Of a stretch of DNA of 64,000 nt, positions 51,082 to 59,451 are shown one piece after another. The DNA comes from Clostridia bacterium. Its GTDB lineage: Bacteria > Bacillota > Clostridia > Lachnospirales > Cellulosilyticaceae. The stretch covers positions 310,001 to 374,000 of the forward strand of contig JARBUI010000002.1 in assembly GCA_029239755.1 (NCBI GenBank), read 5' to 3'. The position numbers were made by a program, and so were the translations under genes. The stretch's first letter is position 1, and every line of letters starts with the position of its first letter. Below the pieces are notes generated by a model, which was not told the DNA's origin, did no database searches, and saw nothing but the letters and a program-made list of their open reading frames with translations.

Positions 51082-51390
51082 TTAACACCTGCTTCCTATC
51101 ACTCTATATGATTGCATAAATTGATCTAACGTAATTTCTTTTTCTCTAATAAATTTCTCAGCTTCGTGCATCCCATTCCTAAGATCATTCAAGACACTTC
51201 CTTGCTCTACATTACCAAACATATCTTCAAGCATTATCTCAACGCTATCAAGTTGTTCCTCTCTAAAAAATTCTTCATGATAAATTGGAAAAACTTTTTC
51301 AAATACTTCTGAGAGTGTAATGCTTATCTCACTTGATAATACTTGTATCAGGTTCTTAATTTCTATCTCGTGTTCTTTCATATCTAACAA
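51082..51390 (-). CDS. Hypothetical helical element protein
   Basis: A 102-residue acidic helical protein (LDMKEHEIEIKNLIQVLSSE, then LDSVEIMLEDMFGNVEQGSV). AAGGAG lies upstream. No family is recognised. It lies in the same leftward operon as the J-domain protein. Confidence 0.45.
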   Translation of the reverse strand: MLDMKEHEIEIKNLIQVLSSEISITLSEVFEKVFPIYHEEFFREEQLDSVEIMLEDMFGNVEQGSVLNDLRNGMHEAEKFIREKEITLDQFMQSYRVIGSRC

Positions 51391-51411
51391 CTCCTTTTCA
51401 TTTGATTAGTG

Positions 51412-52173
51412 TTATATATTCATAATTTCTTTTAGCTCATTTAACATCTGCATTGCTTCTACGGATCCACTCGGATTATCCGGATGCAGCTTAGTAGAAA
51501 GAGTTTTATAAATCTTTTTGAGTCTGCTTCTATCTGTAGTGATATGATTTAGTACACTACCATTATTAGCTTTTGACATTGCAAGCTCTAGCTGTAAGCT
51601 TTGAATAATATTAGTAAAGTAGTCAGCAGTAGCTTTTATTTCAGCTGCCTTCTTCTCTTTAACATCTTTGTGATATTCCCAAACATCTATTAATTTATCA
51701 CTTAGCTCAGCTATAACCTTTTTATCAGTTATTCCTTGCTCAGACATTGCTTCTTTAAAGCACTTCATAATCAAGCTAATCCGACAATGCTCTAAGTCCA
51801 CATCATCAAATGATCTAATAAATACACCCCCTACATAAAACTTATAGACTAAATTTCTCATGCCATCATCACATACTATTTCAAGCTCAACCCTTGTAGT
51901 GGTCTGTAGTGGTATATCTTGTGTAGTGTCTTGTAGTGGTACATTAATACTTGACAGCTTATCTAAAATGAGTTGCTTTTCTTCTTGTCCAATGCTGAGC
52001 CATTTTACCCTCTCTTTGTAGAGATCATTTTGTATATCCGAAGAGCTTATGGACATTATGAATATATCTTTGCTTTTAACTTTACCATTTTCTCTCTTTC
52101 GTTCACTGAGATAGATATTATAAACACTATCACCAGCAACCTTTCTATCTCTTTTCCTTATTGTACAAAACAT
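51412..52173 (-). CDS. Protein with C-terminal DnaJ-like domain
   Basis: A 253-residue protein. The last ~40 residues (DRSRLKKIYKTLSTKLHPDN, then PSGSVEAMQMLNELKEIMNI) match helices II-III of a J domain with HPD at the turn. The N-terminal part (MFCTIRKRDRKVAGDSVYNI, YLSERKR) is unrecognised, and the middle is helical. J domains stimulate Hsp70 (DnaK), so it may recruit host DnaK during replication initiation next to the DnaC- and DnaD-like proteins. Confidence 0.65.
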   Translation of the reverse strand: MFCTIRKRDRKVAGDSVYNIYLSERKRENGKVKSKDIFIMSISSSDIQNDLYKERVKWLSIGQEEKQLILDKLSSINVPLQDTTQDIPLQTTTRVELEIVCDDGMRNLVYKFYVGGVFIRSFDDVDLEHCRISLIMKCFKEAMSEQGITDKKVIAELSDKLIDVWEYHKDVKEKKAAEIKATADYFTNIIQSLQLELAMSKANNGSVLNHITTDRSRLKKIYKTLSTKLHPDNPSGSVEAMQMLNELKEIMNI

Positions 52174-52219
52174 ATTTCACCTTCTGATGTAGTGATATAC
52201 TTTAATGCATAACTACTCT

Positions 52220-53119
52220 TTATTGACTTAATAGCTCCATATACCTCTCATTTTCCCTAACTGCTATCTTTCCTCTTATATCTTCATTTGGAATACTAAT
52301 AACTAGGCATCTCTCCTTCAATATAGACTTAATGGTGTTCATGTACTCTAGTTCATTAATCAAATACTGGCTTGTAAATATGTTGATCCTGTTTTGATTT
52401 ATCCTCTTGGTTAAAATTTCATAAACCTTAGTATTAACAAAGTCAGTTAGCTTTTCAGCTCCTACATTATCCCAAATGAGGCACGGTGGACTAATCGCTG
52501 TGTATATGGTACTCCTTTCCCCAGCATCTATATTTTTTTTGGCCTTTAAATCCTCTATAAATTTTATGCTCTCTATATAATTTGTGGTTGCTCCATACTT
52601 TTTTATTATTGAATTGCCTATGCTGCAAGCTAATCTTGTCTTTCCTGATCCAGAAACAGGACTATGAATAAATAGCCACTTCCCCTTCAAGCTCAATTCT
52701 TGAAACCTATCAATATAATTTAATGCCTGCTTCTTTACTCTAAGCGCTAGAGCCAGGTCCTCATACATTGATGTATTAAACTCTTGTGCTTGCATTCCTT
52801 TGAATTCATGTGGCATACCAGTATTAGAAAAATTATCATTATATGTTTTAACGTGATAGTCACCATTGCATGCAAAATCTCTTGCTCCATGTTCTGTTAT
52901 TTCTACATATGCAATTCTACCATCATCAAGCTTACGTTTATCAGCAATAGCCCCTATTGGTGAAGAGTCATATTGACTTGCTGGTATATATTCATCATAA
53001 ATTGTTGGCTTTGGCCCATTCTGTAAGTCTTCTGTCCTCTTCGAGAAGTCGTTCTCTTTCCTCTGCTGTGAGCTGAACCGGTTTTGTATTTCCTGTACTT
53101 TCACTTCCACTTTTTCCAT
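52220..53119 (-). CDS. DnaC/IstB-like AAA ATPase (helicase loader)
   Basis: A 299-residue protein. Walker A is SPVSGSGKTRLA (GSGKT at 157-161), Walker B is PCLIWDNVGAEKL, followed by NIFTSQYLINELEYM (sensor 1 region) and a C-terminal arginine region. The first ~100 residues (residues 1-41 overlap the upstream gene's frame) are not typical of DnaC. GAAGGGAG precedes the ATG. It probably loads the host replicative helicase at the element origin together with the DnaD-like protein. Confidence 0.8.
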   Translation of the reverse strand: MEKVEVKVQEIQNRFSSQQRKENDFSKRTEDLQNGPKPTIYDEYIPASQYDSSPIGAIADKRKLDDGRIAYVEITEHGARDFACNGDYHVKTYNDNFSNTGMPHEFKGMQAQEFNTSMYEDLALALRVKKQALNYIDRFQELSLKGKWLFIHSPVSGSGKTRLACSIGNSIIKKYGATTNYIESIKFIEDLKAKKNIDAGERSTIYTAISPPCLIWDNVGAEKLTDFVNTKVYEILTKRINQNRINIFTSQYLINELEYMNTIKSILKERCLVISIPNEDIRGKIAVRENERYMELLSQ

Positions 53120-53975
53120 TGTGATTGGCTCCCTTCTCCATAGTATTTAGTTTATCTTGTCTATACTGCATCCTATGTACTTCAAGTGCTTGCATGTCCA
53201 TTATTCCATCATTTAGCCAGTTGTTAAGAATGCCCTGAATATATTTAGGAGTTCTTTTATTACTCAAGACCCCTTCTTTTATTGCCTCACATATAAGTGC
53301 CGCTTCCATTCCATCATCAATATAGGATTTAAATATCTCTTGGTGAATAGGTGTAACTACAGCCCCAACATTTTTTTCAAAGTAATCATAAATAAGAGCA
53401 AGATCTTGATTGACTAACTGGCTGTCAGTTAGTAAGTCTTTTTCAATAACTCTTTTTAAATTATCTTTTTTAAATAACTCTTTTTTATATGTACCAACAT
53501 TAGTAACATCATTAGTAACATCATTAGTAACACATTCTTGATTATTAGTAACATTTGACACTTCCGAAACATTGATTTTATTGGGTTCATTAGTAACATT
53601 TGAGCCGTGATTAGTATCATTATTAGTAACATTGCATGTACCAAAATTAGTAACACTTTTGTAGGCATATGTTGAAGGCATTCCTCTTTTATTTGATACA
53701 TTTATAGGCTTAATTATTTCTAATTTTACAAACTTATCTATCAGCCTTTTAGATTGCATTATACTTAATTCATACCTTTGACTTACTTCTCTTACAGTAA
53801 GATAGAACTGCCCCTTAGGTAGATCTTCTTTTGTTCTTTGTAAGTTCTCCTTTCTTTTTATGTAATGATCAAATTGAATGTAAATTACATCATTTACATC
53901 ATCAAACTTTAATACTTCTGTATTCTGCTGATAGAAGAATACTTGAGTCTCATTCTTTGGCATGCCACCACCCAC
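52995..53975 (-). CDS. DnaD-domain replication initiator
   Basis: A 326-residue protein. The N-terminal winged helix (FYLTVREVSQRYELSIMQSK, RLIDKFVKLEIIKPI) is followed by an Asn/Thr/Val-rich repeat tract at about residues 110-165 (units like NVTNN, VTNDVTN). A DnaD domain then appears (IYDYFEKNVGAVVTPIHQEI, then ALICEAIKEGVLSNKRTPKY, IQGILNNWLNDGI). It overlaps the DnaC-like gene by 125 bases. It is likely the initiator of element replication. Confidence 0.82.
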   Translation of the reverse strand: MGGGMPKNETQVFFYQQNTEVLKFDDVNDVIYIQFDHYIKRKENLQRTKEDLPKGQFYLTVREVSQRYELSIMQSKRLIDKFVKLEIIKPINVSNKRGMPSTYAYKSVTNFGTCNVTNNDTNHGSNVTNEPNKINVSEVSNVTNNQECVTNDVTNDVTNVGTYKKELFKKDNLKRVIEKDLLTDSQLVNQDLALIYDYFEKNVGAVVTPIHQEIFKSYIDDGMEAALICEAIKEGVLSNKRTPKYIQGILNNWLNDGIMDMQALEVHRMQYRQDKLNTMEKGANHNGKSGSESTGNTKPVQLTAEERERLLEEDRRLTEWAKANNL

Positions 53976-53979
53976 AATT

Positions 53980-54216
53980 CTAGAATTCTTGACCTATGCT
54001 GTTATTAAGCCACTCTTCAAATCTTGTAATAGGCACCAATATCCTACTACCTATTTTTATATTAGGAATTCCATTCTTAGCTCTAAGCAACTGGCGAACC
54101 TTATTTTCACTTATCCCTAAAACTTGGCTAACTTCCTTAGCTGTAAATGTTTTTTTCTCAATTTCTTTCTTATGCTCTAATACTTTTTCAGTAAGATCTT
54201 TAATTACATTACTCAT
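53980..54216 (-). CDS. Excisionase-like helix-turn-helix protein
   Basis: A 78-residue protein with a coiled N-terminus (LTEKVLEHKKEIEKK) and an AlpA/MerR-like helix-turn-helix (FTAKEVSQVLGISENKVRQL, then IPNIKIGSRILVPITRFEEW). It is four bases upstream of the DnaD-like gene. In related elements such proteins act as excisionase or as an early regulator. The second one is at 38488. Confidence 0.7.
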   Translation of the reverse strand: MSNVIKDLTEKVLEHKKEIEKKTFTAKEVSQVLGISENKVRQLLRAKNGIPNIKIGSRILVPITRFEEWLNNSIGQEF

Positions 54217-54233
54217 CTAATCACCCTTTCTCA

Positions 54234-54509
54234 TTATTCTACCGGATCTGCCAACCAGCAAAGCATGTCATCATATTCATTAAATACTGCATAGCACCAG
54301 TTAAACTTAGCTATAATGTTTGATGGTCTGTCATATTTCACTAGCTTTACATTACTTAATTCGAGCATCCCCTGCTCAAGAACGACTTCAAAATCATTTA
54401 CTTTAGTTATCCTTGTCTTAATGTATAGATCAAACTTATGCACATATAGAAAGCCTTTGACATTACCTTTAAGCTCCCTAGGCAATTCTCCCTGATATGA
54501 TGCTTTCAT
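54234..54509 (-). CDS. Hypothetical element protein
   Basis: A 91-residue protein starting MKASYQGELPRELKGNVKGF. The alternating pattern (LYVHKFDLYIKTRITKVNDF, then EVVLEQGMLELSNVKLV) suggests a small beta-sheet protein, possibly nucleic-acid binding. It overlaps the cro-like gene by four bases. Unrecognised. Confidence 0.5.
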   Translation of the reverse strand: MKASYQGELPRELKGNVKGFLYVHKFDLYIKTRITKVNDFEVVLEQGMLELSNVKLVKYDRPSNIIAKFNWCYAVFNEYDDMLCWLADPVE

Positions 54510-54724
54510 GACTTCACCCTTTCAATAATGTTATTCTGAAAAAATAGTGTCTGAACGTCTGTATCAAGTACTTCTGAAAGCTTTAGCATAAGCTCTCTAC
54601 TTGGATTTGTTGCCTTACCATTTTCGAGCTTCCCTAAGTATTGTTTGGATATTCCCAATTCTCTAGCTAAATCTTGCTGTTTAATACCTTTTTTTATTCT
54701 TGCTATTTTAATATCTATTCCCAT
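54506..54724 (-). CDS. Cro-like XRE regulator
   Basis: About 72 residues from the ATG at 54724, preceded by AGGAGG. The helix-turn-helix is KIARIKKGIKQQDLARELGI, then SKQYLGKLENGKATNPSREL. It is the first gene of the leftward operon and is divergent from the CI-like repressor gene, with operator repeats between them, which is the standard switch layout. Confidence 0.78.
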   Translation of the reverse strand: MGIDIKIARIKKGIKQQDLARELGISKQYLGKLENGKATNPSRELMLKLSEVLDTDVQTLFFQNNIIERVKS

Positions 54725-54740
54725 TACTCGGCCTCCTATT

Positions 54741-54845
54741 ACCACTACCAGTGGTTGTTCTGTTGTTCTAAATATACCACTATCAGTGTTTGTTTGTCAA
54801 CAATAAATTTACTTTTAGTACTATCATTTTCCCACGTATAGTGGT
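54741..54845. promoter_or_regulatory. Operators of the cI/cro-type switch
   Basis: ACCACTACCAGTGGT (54741-54755) is a perfect 6-3-6 inverted repeat. ACCACTATCAGTGTT (54776-54790) is a near copy, and CCCACGTATAGTGGT (54831-54845) is a more distant inverse copy. The three flank the divergent start regions, so they fit repressor and Cro binding. Confidence 0.7.
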
Positions 54846-54879
54846 ATATTTAAAATATAACAATTGTGAGGTGATTATA

Positions 54880-55494
54880 TTGAGTGATATTTCCGGTGGA
54901 ATAAAAGCCTTGAACATACCTAGTAGATTAAAGTATATTAGGAAAGCAAAAGGGCTTACACAAAAACAACTAGCCAGTCAAGCTGGTATAAGTTTTAGTA
55001 TGCTTAGTAAAATCGAAAGCGGAGAACGTGATAATCCATCTCTAGAAACACTTCAAAAAATAGTAGCTGTTTTAGATATGACATTAGATGATTTACTTGG
55101 CAATAATTCTTTACATGATTCTATAATCAAAAACGATATTGATTTTTTAGATAACTTTTTTAAAACCTGCGATCACGAGGCTAGTAACGCCGCATTAGAT
55201 ATGCTAGATTCACTACGAATTTTATTGAATGATTACCCTAGTGAATTAACTACCATTGAACTCCTCCAAACTCAGTCATACTTATTTACAATGATTAAAA
55301 CTATGTGCACTCACCTTGAGAACGTTTGCTATAAAAACTACTTATTATCAGATAATAAAGATGCATATGAGCTAGTTAGTGAATTTATAGAATACAGAGG
55401 GCTTATCAATGACCTTTTGGATGAAATACTAAAATATTATCTGTCCAAATTAAATGGTACACAAAAGAATAATATAGATACTTATGACTCTTAA
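54880..55494 (+). CDS. CI-like repressor (XRE family)
   Basis: About 204 residues from a TTG at 54880 with GAGGTGAT upstream; the open frame continues to 54790 through the operators, which is unlikely to be coding. The helix-turn-helix is RLKYIRKAKGLTQKQLASQA, then GISFSMLSKIESGERDNPSL. The C-terminal half is helical and shows no peptidase signature. It probably keeps the element quiescent by repressing the leftward operon. Confidence 0.72.
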   Translation: MSDISGGIKALNIPSRLKYIRKAKGLTQKQLASQAGISFSMLSKIESGERDNPSLETLQKIVAVLDMTLDDLLGNNSLHDSIIKNDIDFLDNFFKTCDHEASNAALDMLDSLRILLNDYPSELTTIELLQTQSYLFTMIKTMCTHLENVCYKNYLLSDNKDAYELVSEFIEYRGLINDLLDEILKYYLSKLNGTQKNNIDTYDS

Positions 55495-55596
55495 TCTTAT
55501 AGGGTGTGGGCTATATCAGCAAGTATTCAATTCTCACTGTGTGGAAGACGCTAAATTCTAGGTCTATCTATAATAATTTTACATAGGATGGTGATA

Positions 55597-56796
55597 ATGA
55601 TGCCGAAAAAAAAGAGGAATAAAGCAAATGGCGAGGGAACTATATGGGCCGAAAAACGTAATGGGAAACCTTACTACCGTGGCTGCTATGTAATAGGATA
55701 TGATGAAGAGGGAAAACCTATAAGAAAGAACTTCTCCAGTAGCAGCAAGGAAGTTGTTATTGATAAGATGGCAGAATATAGAACACAAAAAAATGCAGGA
55801 CTCACATCTATCGATGAAAAGATAACTCTGCAGCAGTGGTTTTACACGTGGTTGTTTGAATTTAGGATAAATGACCTTAAACCGACTTCATTTAGTAAAT
55901 ATGAAGGCATTTACAGAAATCATATAAAAGATACCTCTATAGGTAAAAAGAAGCTCGTAGCCTTAAGAGCTGCTGACTTACAGACATATTACAATGTACT
56001 TGTTGAAAAAGGCAGCAGTACTAACGTAGTGAAAACCTTAAACAAGCATCTAAAGACCTGCCTAGGCGAAGCAGTTAAACAAGGGTATATTGTACGAAAC
56101 TATTGTACTTTAGTCACCCTACCTAAAAATAATGAGCAAGAAGAGGATTCTGATGTTATCACCGTATTTACTCCTGGAGAACAAAAACAGTTTTTAAATG
56201 CCTTAGACAGCCATAGAAATAAAGCACTATTTATTTTGGCCTTAGGTAGTGGATTAAGGCTTGGCGAGCTGATGGGGCTAAAGTGGATTGATATTGACTT
56301 TGATGCTGGTACCGTAAGTGTTAACAGAGCTGTATCTCAAGTCTCTAAAATTGCTAAAGATGGTACACGTACCTGGGCCATGTTGGAACATCCACCCAAA
56401 ACTAAAAGTAGTATTCGCACAGTGCCTTTGCCTTCTCCTGTTATAACAGAACTAAAGCAGCATAAAAAAGAGCAAAATAAAGAGAAACTTAAACACGGAG
56501 AACTTTACCAGGATAATGATCTTGTTTTTTGTACTGAACTCGGCGGCTATATTGATACTAGAAATTTAACTAGATCCTATGCAAGATTACTCAAAAGAGC
56601 TAAGCTCACTCACAGAAAGTTTCACTCTCTAAGACATACCTATGCAACTAGATTATTTGAGAAAAACTTGCCTCCTAAAAAAGTACAAGCTTTAATGGGA
56701 CACAGTGATATTGCTACTACAATGAATATTTATACCCATGTAATGCCTGAAAAACTTACTGATGATGTACAGTGTTTAAATGACTTATTTGCATAG
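55597..56796 (+). CDS. int: Tyrosine integrase, tRNA-Lys specific
   Basis: About 399 residues. An N-terminal arm-binding domain (RNKANGEGTIWAEKRNGKPY) is followed by a core-binding domain and the catalytic set: R in GSGLRLGELMGLKW, HxLR in HSLRHTYATRL, H in LMGHSDIATT and Y in NIYTHV. The start is one of two adjacent ATGs (55597 or 55600). It lies 21 bases from the arm repeats and about 120 from the tRNA-Lys core, so it is the integrase of this element. Confidence 0.92.
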   Translation: MMPKKKRNKANGEGTIWAEKRNGKPYYRGCYVIGYDEEGKPIRKNFSSSSKEVVIDKMAEYRTQKNAGLTSIDEKITLQQWFYTWLFEFRINDLKPTSFSKYEGIYRNHIKDTSIGKKKLVALRAADLQTYYNVLVEKGSSTNVVKTLNKHLKTCLGEAVKQGYIVRNYCTLVTLPKNNEQEEDSDVITVFTPGEQKQFLNALDSHRNKALFILALGSGLRLGELMGLKWIDIDFDAGTVSVNRAVSQVSKIAKDGTRTWAMLEHPPKTKSSIRTVPLPSPVITELKQHKKEQNKEKLKHGELYQDNDLVFCTELGGYIDTRNLTRSYARLLKRAKLTHRKFHSLRHTYATRLFEKNLPPKKVQALMGHSDIATTMNIYTHVMPEKLTDDVQCLNDLFA

Positions 56797-56816
56797 TTTT
56801 ATTTTTTTTATTTTCC

Positions 56817-56854
56817 TACTACACATTTACTACACACTTTTACTCTACTACACA
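56817..56854 (+). repeat. Right arm-type integrase repeats, three TACTACACA
   Basis: Copies lie at 56817-56825, 56828-56836 (11 bases apart) and 56846-56854 (18 bases later). They are in the same orientation as the three near attL. Confidence 0.75.
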
Positions 56855-56917
56855 TTAAATACAAAAAGTGGCAAGCACTTGTATCTATTGATACTCAACG
56901 CTTACCACTTTTTAATT

Positions 56918-56955
56918 ATGAGCCATCTGGGACTCGAACCCAGGACCCTCAGATT
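56918..56955. repeat. attR: 38-bp direct repeat, 3' half of tRNA-Lys
   Basis: Identical over 38 bases to attL at 37921-37958. It ends at tRNA position 37, next to the anticodon, the usual crossover zone for tRNA-targeting integrases. Confidence 0.95.
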
Positions 56956-56991
56956 AAGAGTCTGATGCTCTACCAACTAAGCTAATGACCC
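56919..56991 (-). tRNA. tRNA-Lys (anticodon CTT)
   Basis: A 73-base cloverleaf on the minus strand: acceptor GGGTCAT/ATGGCTC with two G-U pairs, anticodon loop CTCTTAA on stem TCAGA/TCTGA, T-stem CTGGG/CCCAG around TTCGAGT, discriminator A. The CCA end is not encoded. The element supplies its 3' half yet restores a complete gene, so it remains functional. Confidence 0.95.
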
Positions 56992-57028
56992 ACATTTGCA
57001 ACCAGTTATCCGTTTAGTTACAAATGAT

Positions 57029-57056
57029 ATTATATCATAATACGACTGCCTGTCAA
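57029..57056 (-). promoter_or_regulatory. Consensus promoter of tRNA-Lys
   Basis: On the minus strand TTGACA (57051-57056) and TATAAT (57029-57034) are separated by 16 bases; both boxes are exact matches. It lies on the host side, so the tRNA keeps its native promoter. Confidence 0.85.
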
Positions 57057-57090
57057 CCATATATTTCATATTCTAATAAGCTCATTCTGT

Positions 57091-58353
57091 TTACCTTTTG
57101 TATTTAACCAGCTGAACATCTATCTTGTAAACTGCCTCATTTAAATGCTCTGTCGCTTTTTTCATCTTTTCCATCGAAGTGATTTGATTTTCAATTGTAC
57201 TTGCCACTTCCTGAGTCTTTGCAGCTGTTGATTGAGTAACAGCTGCTATATGCTGTACAGCCCCTCTGACTTTTTCTTTATGGTTATTCACTTTGGTAAC
57301 AGATCCATTCGTCTTATCTATCTTTTTAACAATATATGTTATGCCAGAGGCAATATCTTCAAAGGCTTGATGGGTATTATTTACGGCATTAGCCTCTTCA
57401 TCGCTTACTTTATTCATTGCTGTCATAGCATTTGCAGCTGTGATTGATTGTTCTTGTATACTCTCAACTAGATTTTTAATTTCTTCAGTAGATTTTCTGC
57501 TTTCATCAGCTAATTTTCTGATTTCTTCTGCTACAACACCGAATCCTCTGCCTGCGTCTCCTGCTCTGGCTGCTTCAATAGCAGCATTAAGTGCAAGTAA
57601 ATTAGTTTGTGATGCAATGCTTTCTATAGAGTCTACAAATATAGAGATATCCTTAATTTTATTAGTAAGTGTCTCCACTGCAAGAGCAATTTTTTCTTTT
57701 GATTGTTTAGTATCATCTGTTTTCTCACGTAAAATATTTAACGAATGACTTCCAACATCGCTTAACTGTGTAATCTTTGTTGTTTGATCCATCACACTGC
57801 TATAATTTTCATATACATCAGAAATTTCTTTAGATAAGCTTTCAATAAGTTCCTCGCAATTTTGACTCTCTTCTGCTTGCTTTGATGCCCCCGCTGCAAT
57901 TTCTTGTCCTGTTGCAGCGATTTGCTGCATAGCTGTTAGTGAGTGTTCAACTGCAGCATTAACCTCTTTACTAGAAGACACAACTGTCTCTGCAAGAGAA
58001 AAGAAATGAGTAATTAGATCTTTAAACTCCAATATAATATCTCCCATTGCCCCTATTATCTTAGCAAACATTTTATTCGATGCAGCTTCTTTAATATTTA
58101 ACAGAAATGAAAAGTCCCCTTGTTTAATACGTTCTATTTCAGCACTGGATTTTTGTATGTATCTTTTGATGGGGAGCATCATCAAAAGATTTGTGGTGAT
58201 GAGTATCCCTGCAAAAACAACTGTAACCATTAAAGCAGTTCCCCAGTTTTTAACTATTAAACGTGTGCTGATACAAAATACCACTATCATAAACATTGCA
58301 ATGACTTGAAAAGATTTTACTATTTTTATTAAAACACTTTCTTTACCATTCAT
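57091..58353 (-). CDS. Methyl-accepting chemotaxis protein without extracellular sensor
   Basis: About 420 residues from the ATG at 58353, which has AAGGGG upstream. Two membrane helices at about residues 10-62 ([36 protein letters not shown]) are separated by only a few residues, so there is no periplasmic sensor. A HAMP-like part ([11 protein letters not shown]) follows, then a long signalling coiled coil with the conserved hairpin ([39 protein letters not shown]). It probably senses membrane or cytosolic state. Confidence 0.88.
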   Translation of the reverse strand: MNGKESVLIKIVKSFQVIAMFMIVVFCISTRLIVKNWGTALMVTVVFAGILITTNLLMMLPIKRYIQKSSAEIERIKQGDFSFLLNIKEAASNKMFAKIIGAMGDIILEFKDLITHFFSLAETVVSSSKEVNAAVEHSLTAMQQIAATGQEIAAGASKQAEESQNCEELIESLSKEISDVYENYSSVMDQTTKITQLSDVGSHSLNILREKTDDTKQSKEKIALAVETLTNKIKDISIFVDSIESIASQTNLLALNAAIEAARAGDAGRGFGVVAEEIRKLADESRKSTEEIKNLVESIQEQSITAANAMTAMNKVSDEEANAVNNTHQAFEDIASGITYIVKKIDKTNGSVTKVNNHKEKVRGAVQHIAAVTQSTAAKTQEVASTIENQITSMEKMKKATEHLNEAVYKIDVQLVKYKR

Positions 58354-58450
58354 TATAACCAACCCCTTCATTAATTGAGCCTCAATAAACTCATTTTACC
58401 TCCATTATACACCCTAATGTAAATTTCATATAAATATGTAGACAGAATAA

Positions 58451-58488
58451 TAAAAAAATACCTCTTATATTATAAAAGGTATCTTTTT
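58451..58488 (-). terminator. Terminator of the secD-secF operon
   Basis: ATACCT (58459-58464) pairs with AGGTAT (58477-58482), with T/A tracts on both sides. It follows secF by about 35 bases. Confidence 0.7.
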
Positions 58489-58522
58489 TCATGCTATTAA
58501 ATGTCTATTTATCAAAAATTGA

Positions 58523-59437
58523 TTAGGTTGTTTTAGGCTTTACTTTTTTTTGAGTTGTATGTTTAAGCTTTCTCATTTCAAACCATAGCGGACTTGCTAC
58601 AAAGATTGAAGAATAAGTTCCTGAAATAATTCCCACAATAAGCGGCAGGGCAAATTGTTTTACAGAGTTTACTCCAATGATATAAAGAAGTACTACCATA
58701 ATAACTGTTGTAAGAGATGTATTAATCGAACGTCCTATTGTTTGATTAATACTGTCATCGATTACTGTAACTGGATCTGAGTGGGTTTTACCCTTATTCT
58801 CTCTAATACGGTCAAATACGATAATGGTATCATTAATAGAATATCCCACAATCGTAAGCATCGCTGCAATAAATGAATTATTGAGCGGGATGCGGAATAC
58901 TGCATAGACTGCTAACATAACAAGAACGTCATGTAACAAAGCAATAACTGCACTTGCTCCAAATCTAAAATCTTTAAACCTAAAAGTAATATAGATTAAG
59001 ATGAGAGCCATTCCAACTACAACAGCCTGCACAGCACCCAATTTAATTTCATTACTAATAGAAGGTGACACATCTGAATCAGCTAATGGTACTTCATCTT
59101 TTAAATTATACTTTGTCTTAATTTCCGTAAACAATTTAGCTCTTGTTGCAACCTCTGTACGTTTCATTGTAATGATAACCCCAGTATCCCCTGCTGCTGC
59201 AATACGAGGGGAGCTGTCCCCAGTAACATCTTTTACAATTTGAACCAATTCATCTTTTAATTCAGTGGTTAGTTTACGTTCCATATTTATTTGAACAATA
59301 GAACCACCCTTGAACTCAATATCTTGATTAAAAGCGCCATTTCCTGTTACAGCATTGTAGCACATAGCAAGCAGCCCAATAAGTATAACAGCTATTGACA
59401 AAATATAGAATTTCTTTCTGTTTTCGATAAATTTCAT
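58523..59437 (-). CDS. secF: Protein translocase subunit SecF
   Basis: A 304-residue membrane protein. The N-terminal helix (KFYILSIAVILIGLLAMCYN), the motif FKGGSIVQINMERKLT and the block GASAVIALLHDVLVMLAVYA, then YSINDTIIVFDRIRENKGK, are characteristic. With SecD it uses proton motive force to aid late steps of Sec export. It lies 14 bases after secD. Confidence 0.94.
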   Translation of the reverse strand: MKFIENRKKFYILSIAVILIGLLAMCYNAVTGNGAFNQDIEFKGGSIVQINMERKLTTELKDELVQIVKDVTGDSSPRIAAAGDTGVIITMKRTEVATRAKLFTEIKTKYNLKDEVPLADSDVSPSISNEIKLGAVQAVVVGMALILIYITFRFKDFRFGASAVIALLHDVLVMLAVYAVFRIPLNNSFIAAMLTIVGYSINDTIIVFDRIRENKGKTHSDPVTVIDDSINQTIGRSINTSLTTVIMVVLLYIIGVNSVKQFALPLIVGIISGTYSSIFVASPLWFEMRKLKHTTQKKVKPKTT

Positions 59438-59451
59438 TTTCTAGGCCCTCC

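Noticed and set aside
53456..53701. An 81-codon frame rich in M, L and I
   Set aside because: It is another reading frame of the Asn/Thr/Val repeat tract in the DnaD-like gene.
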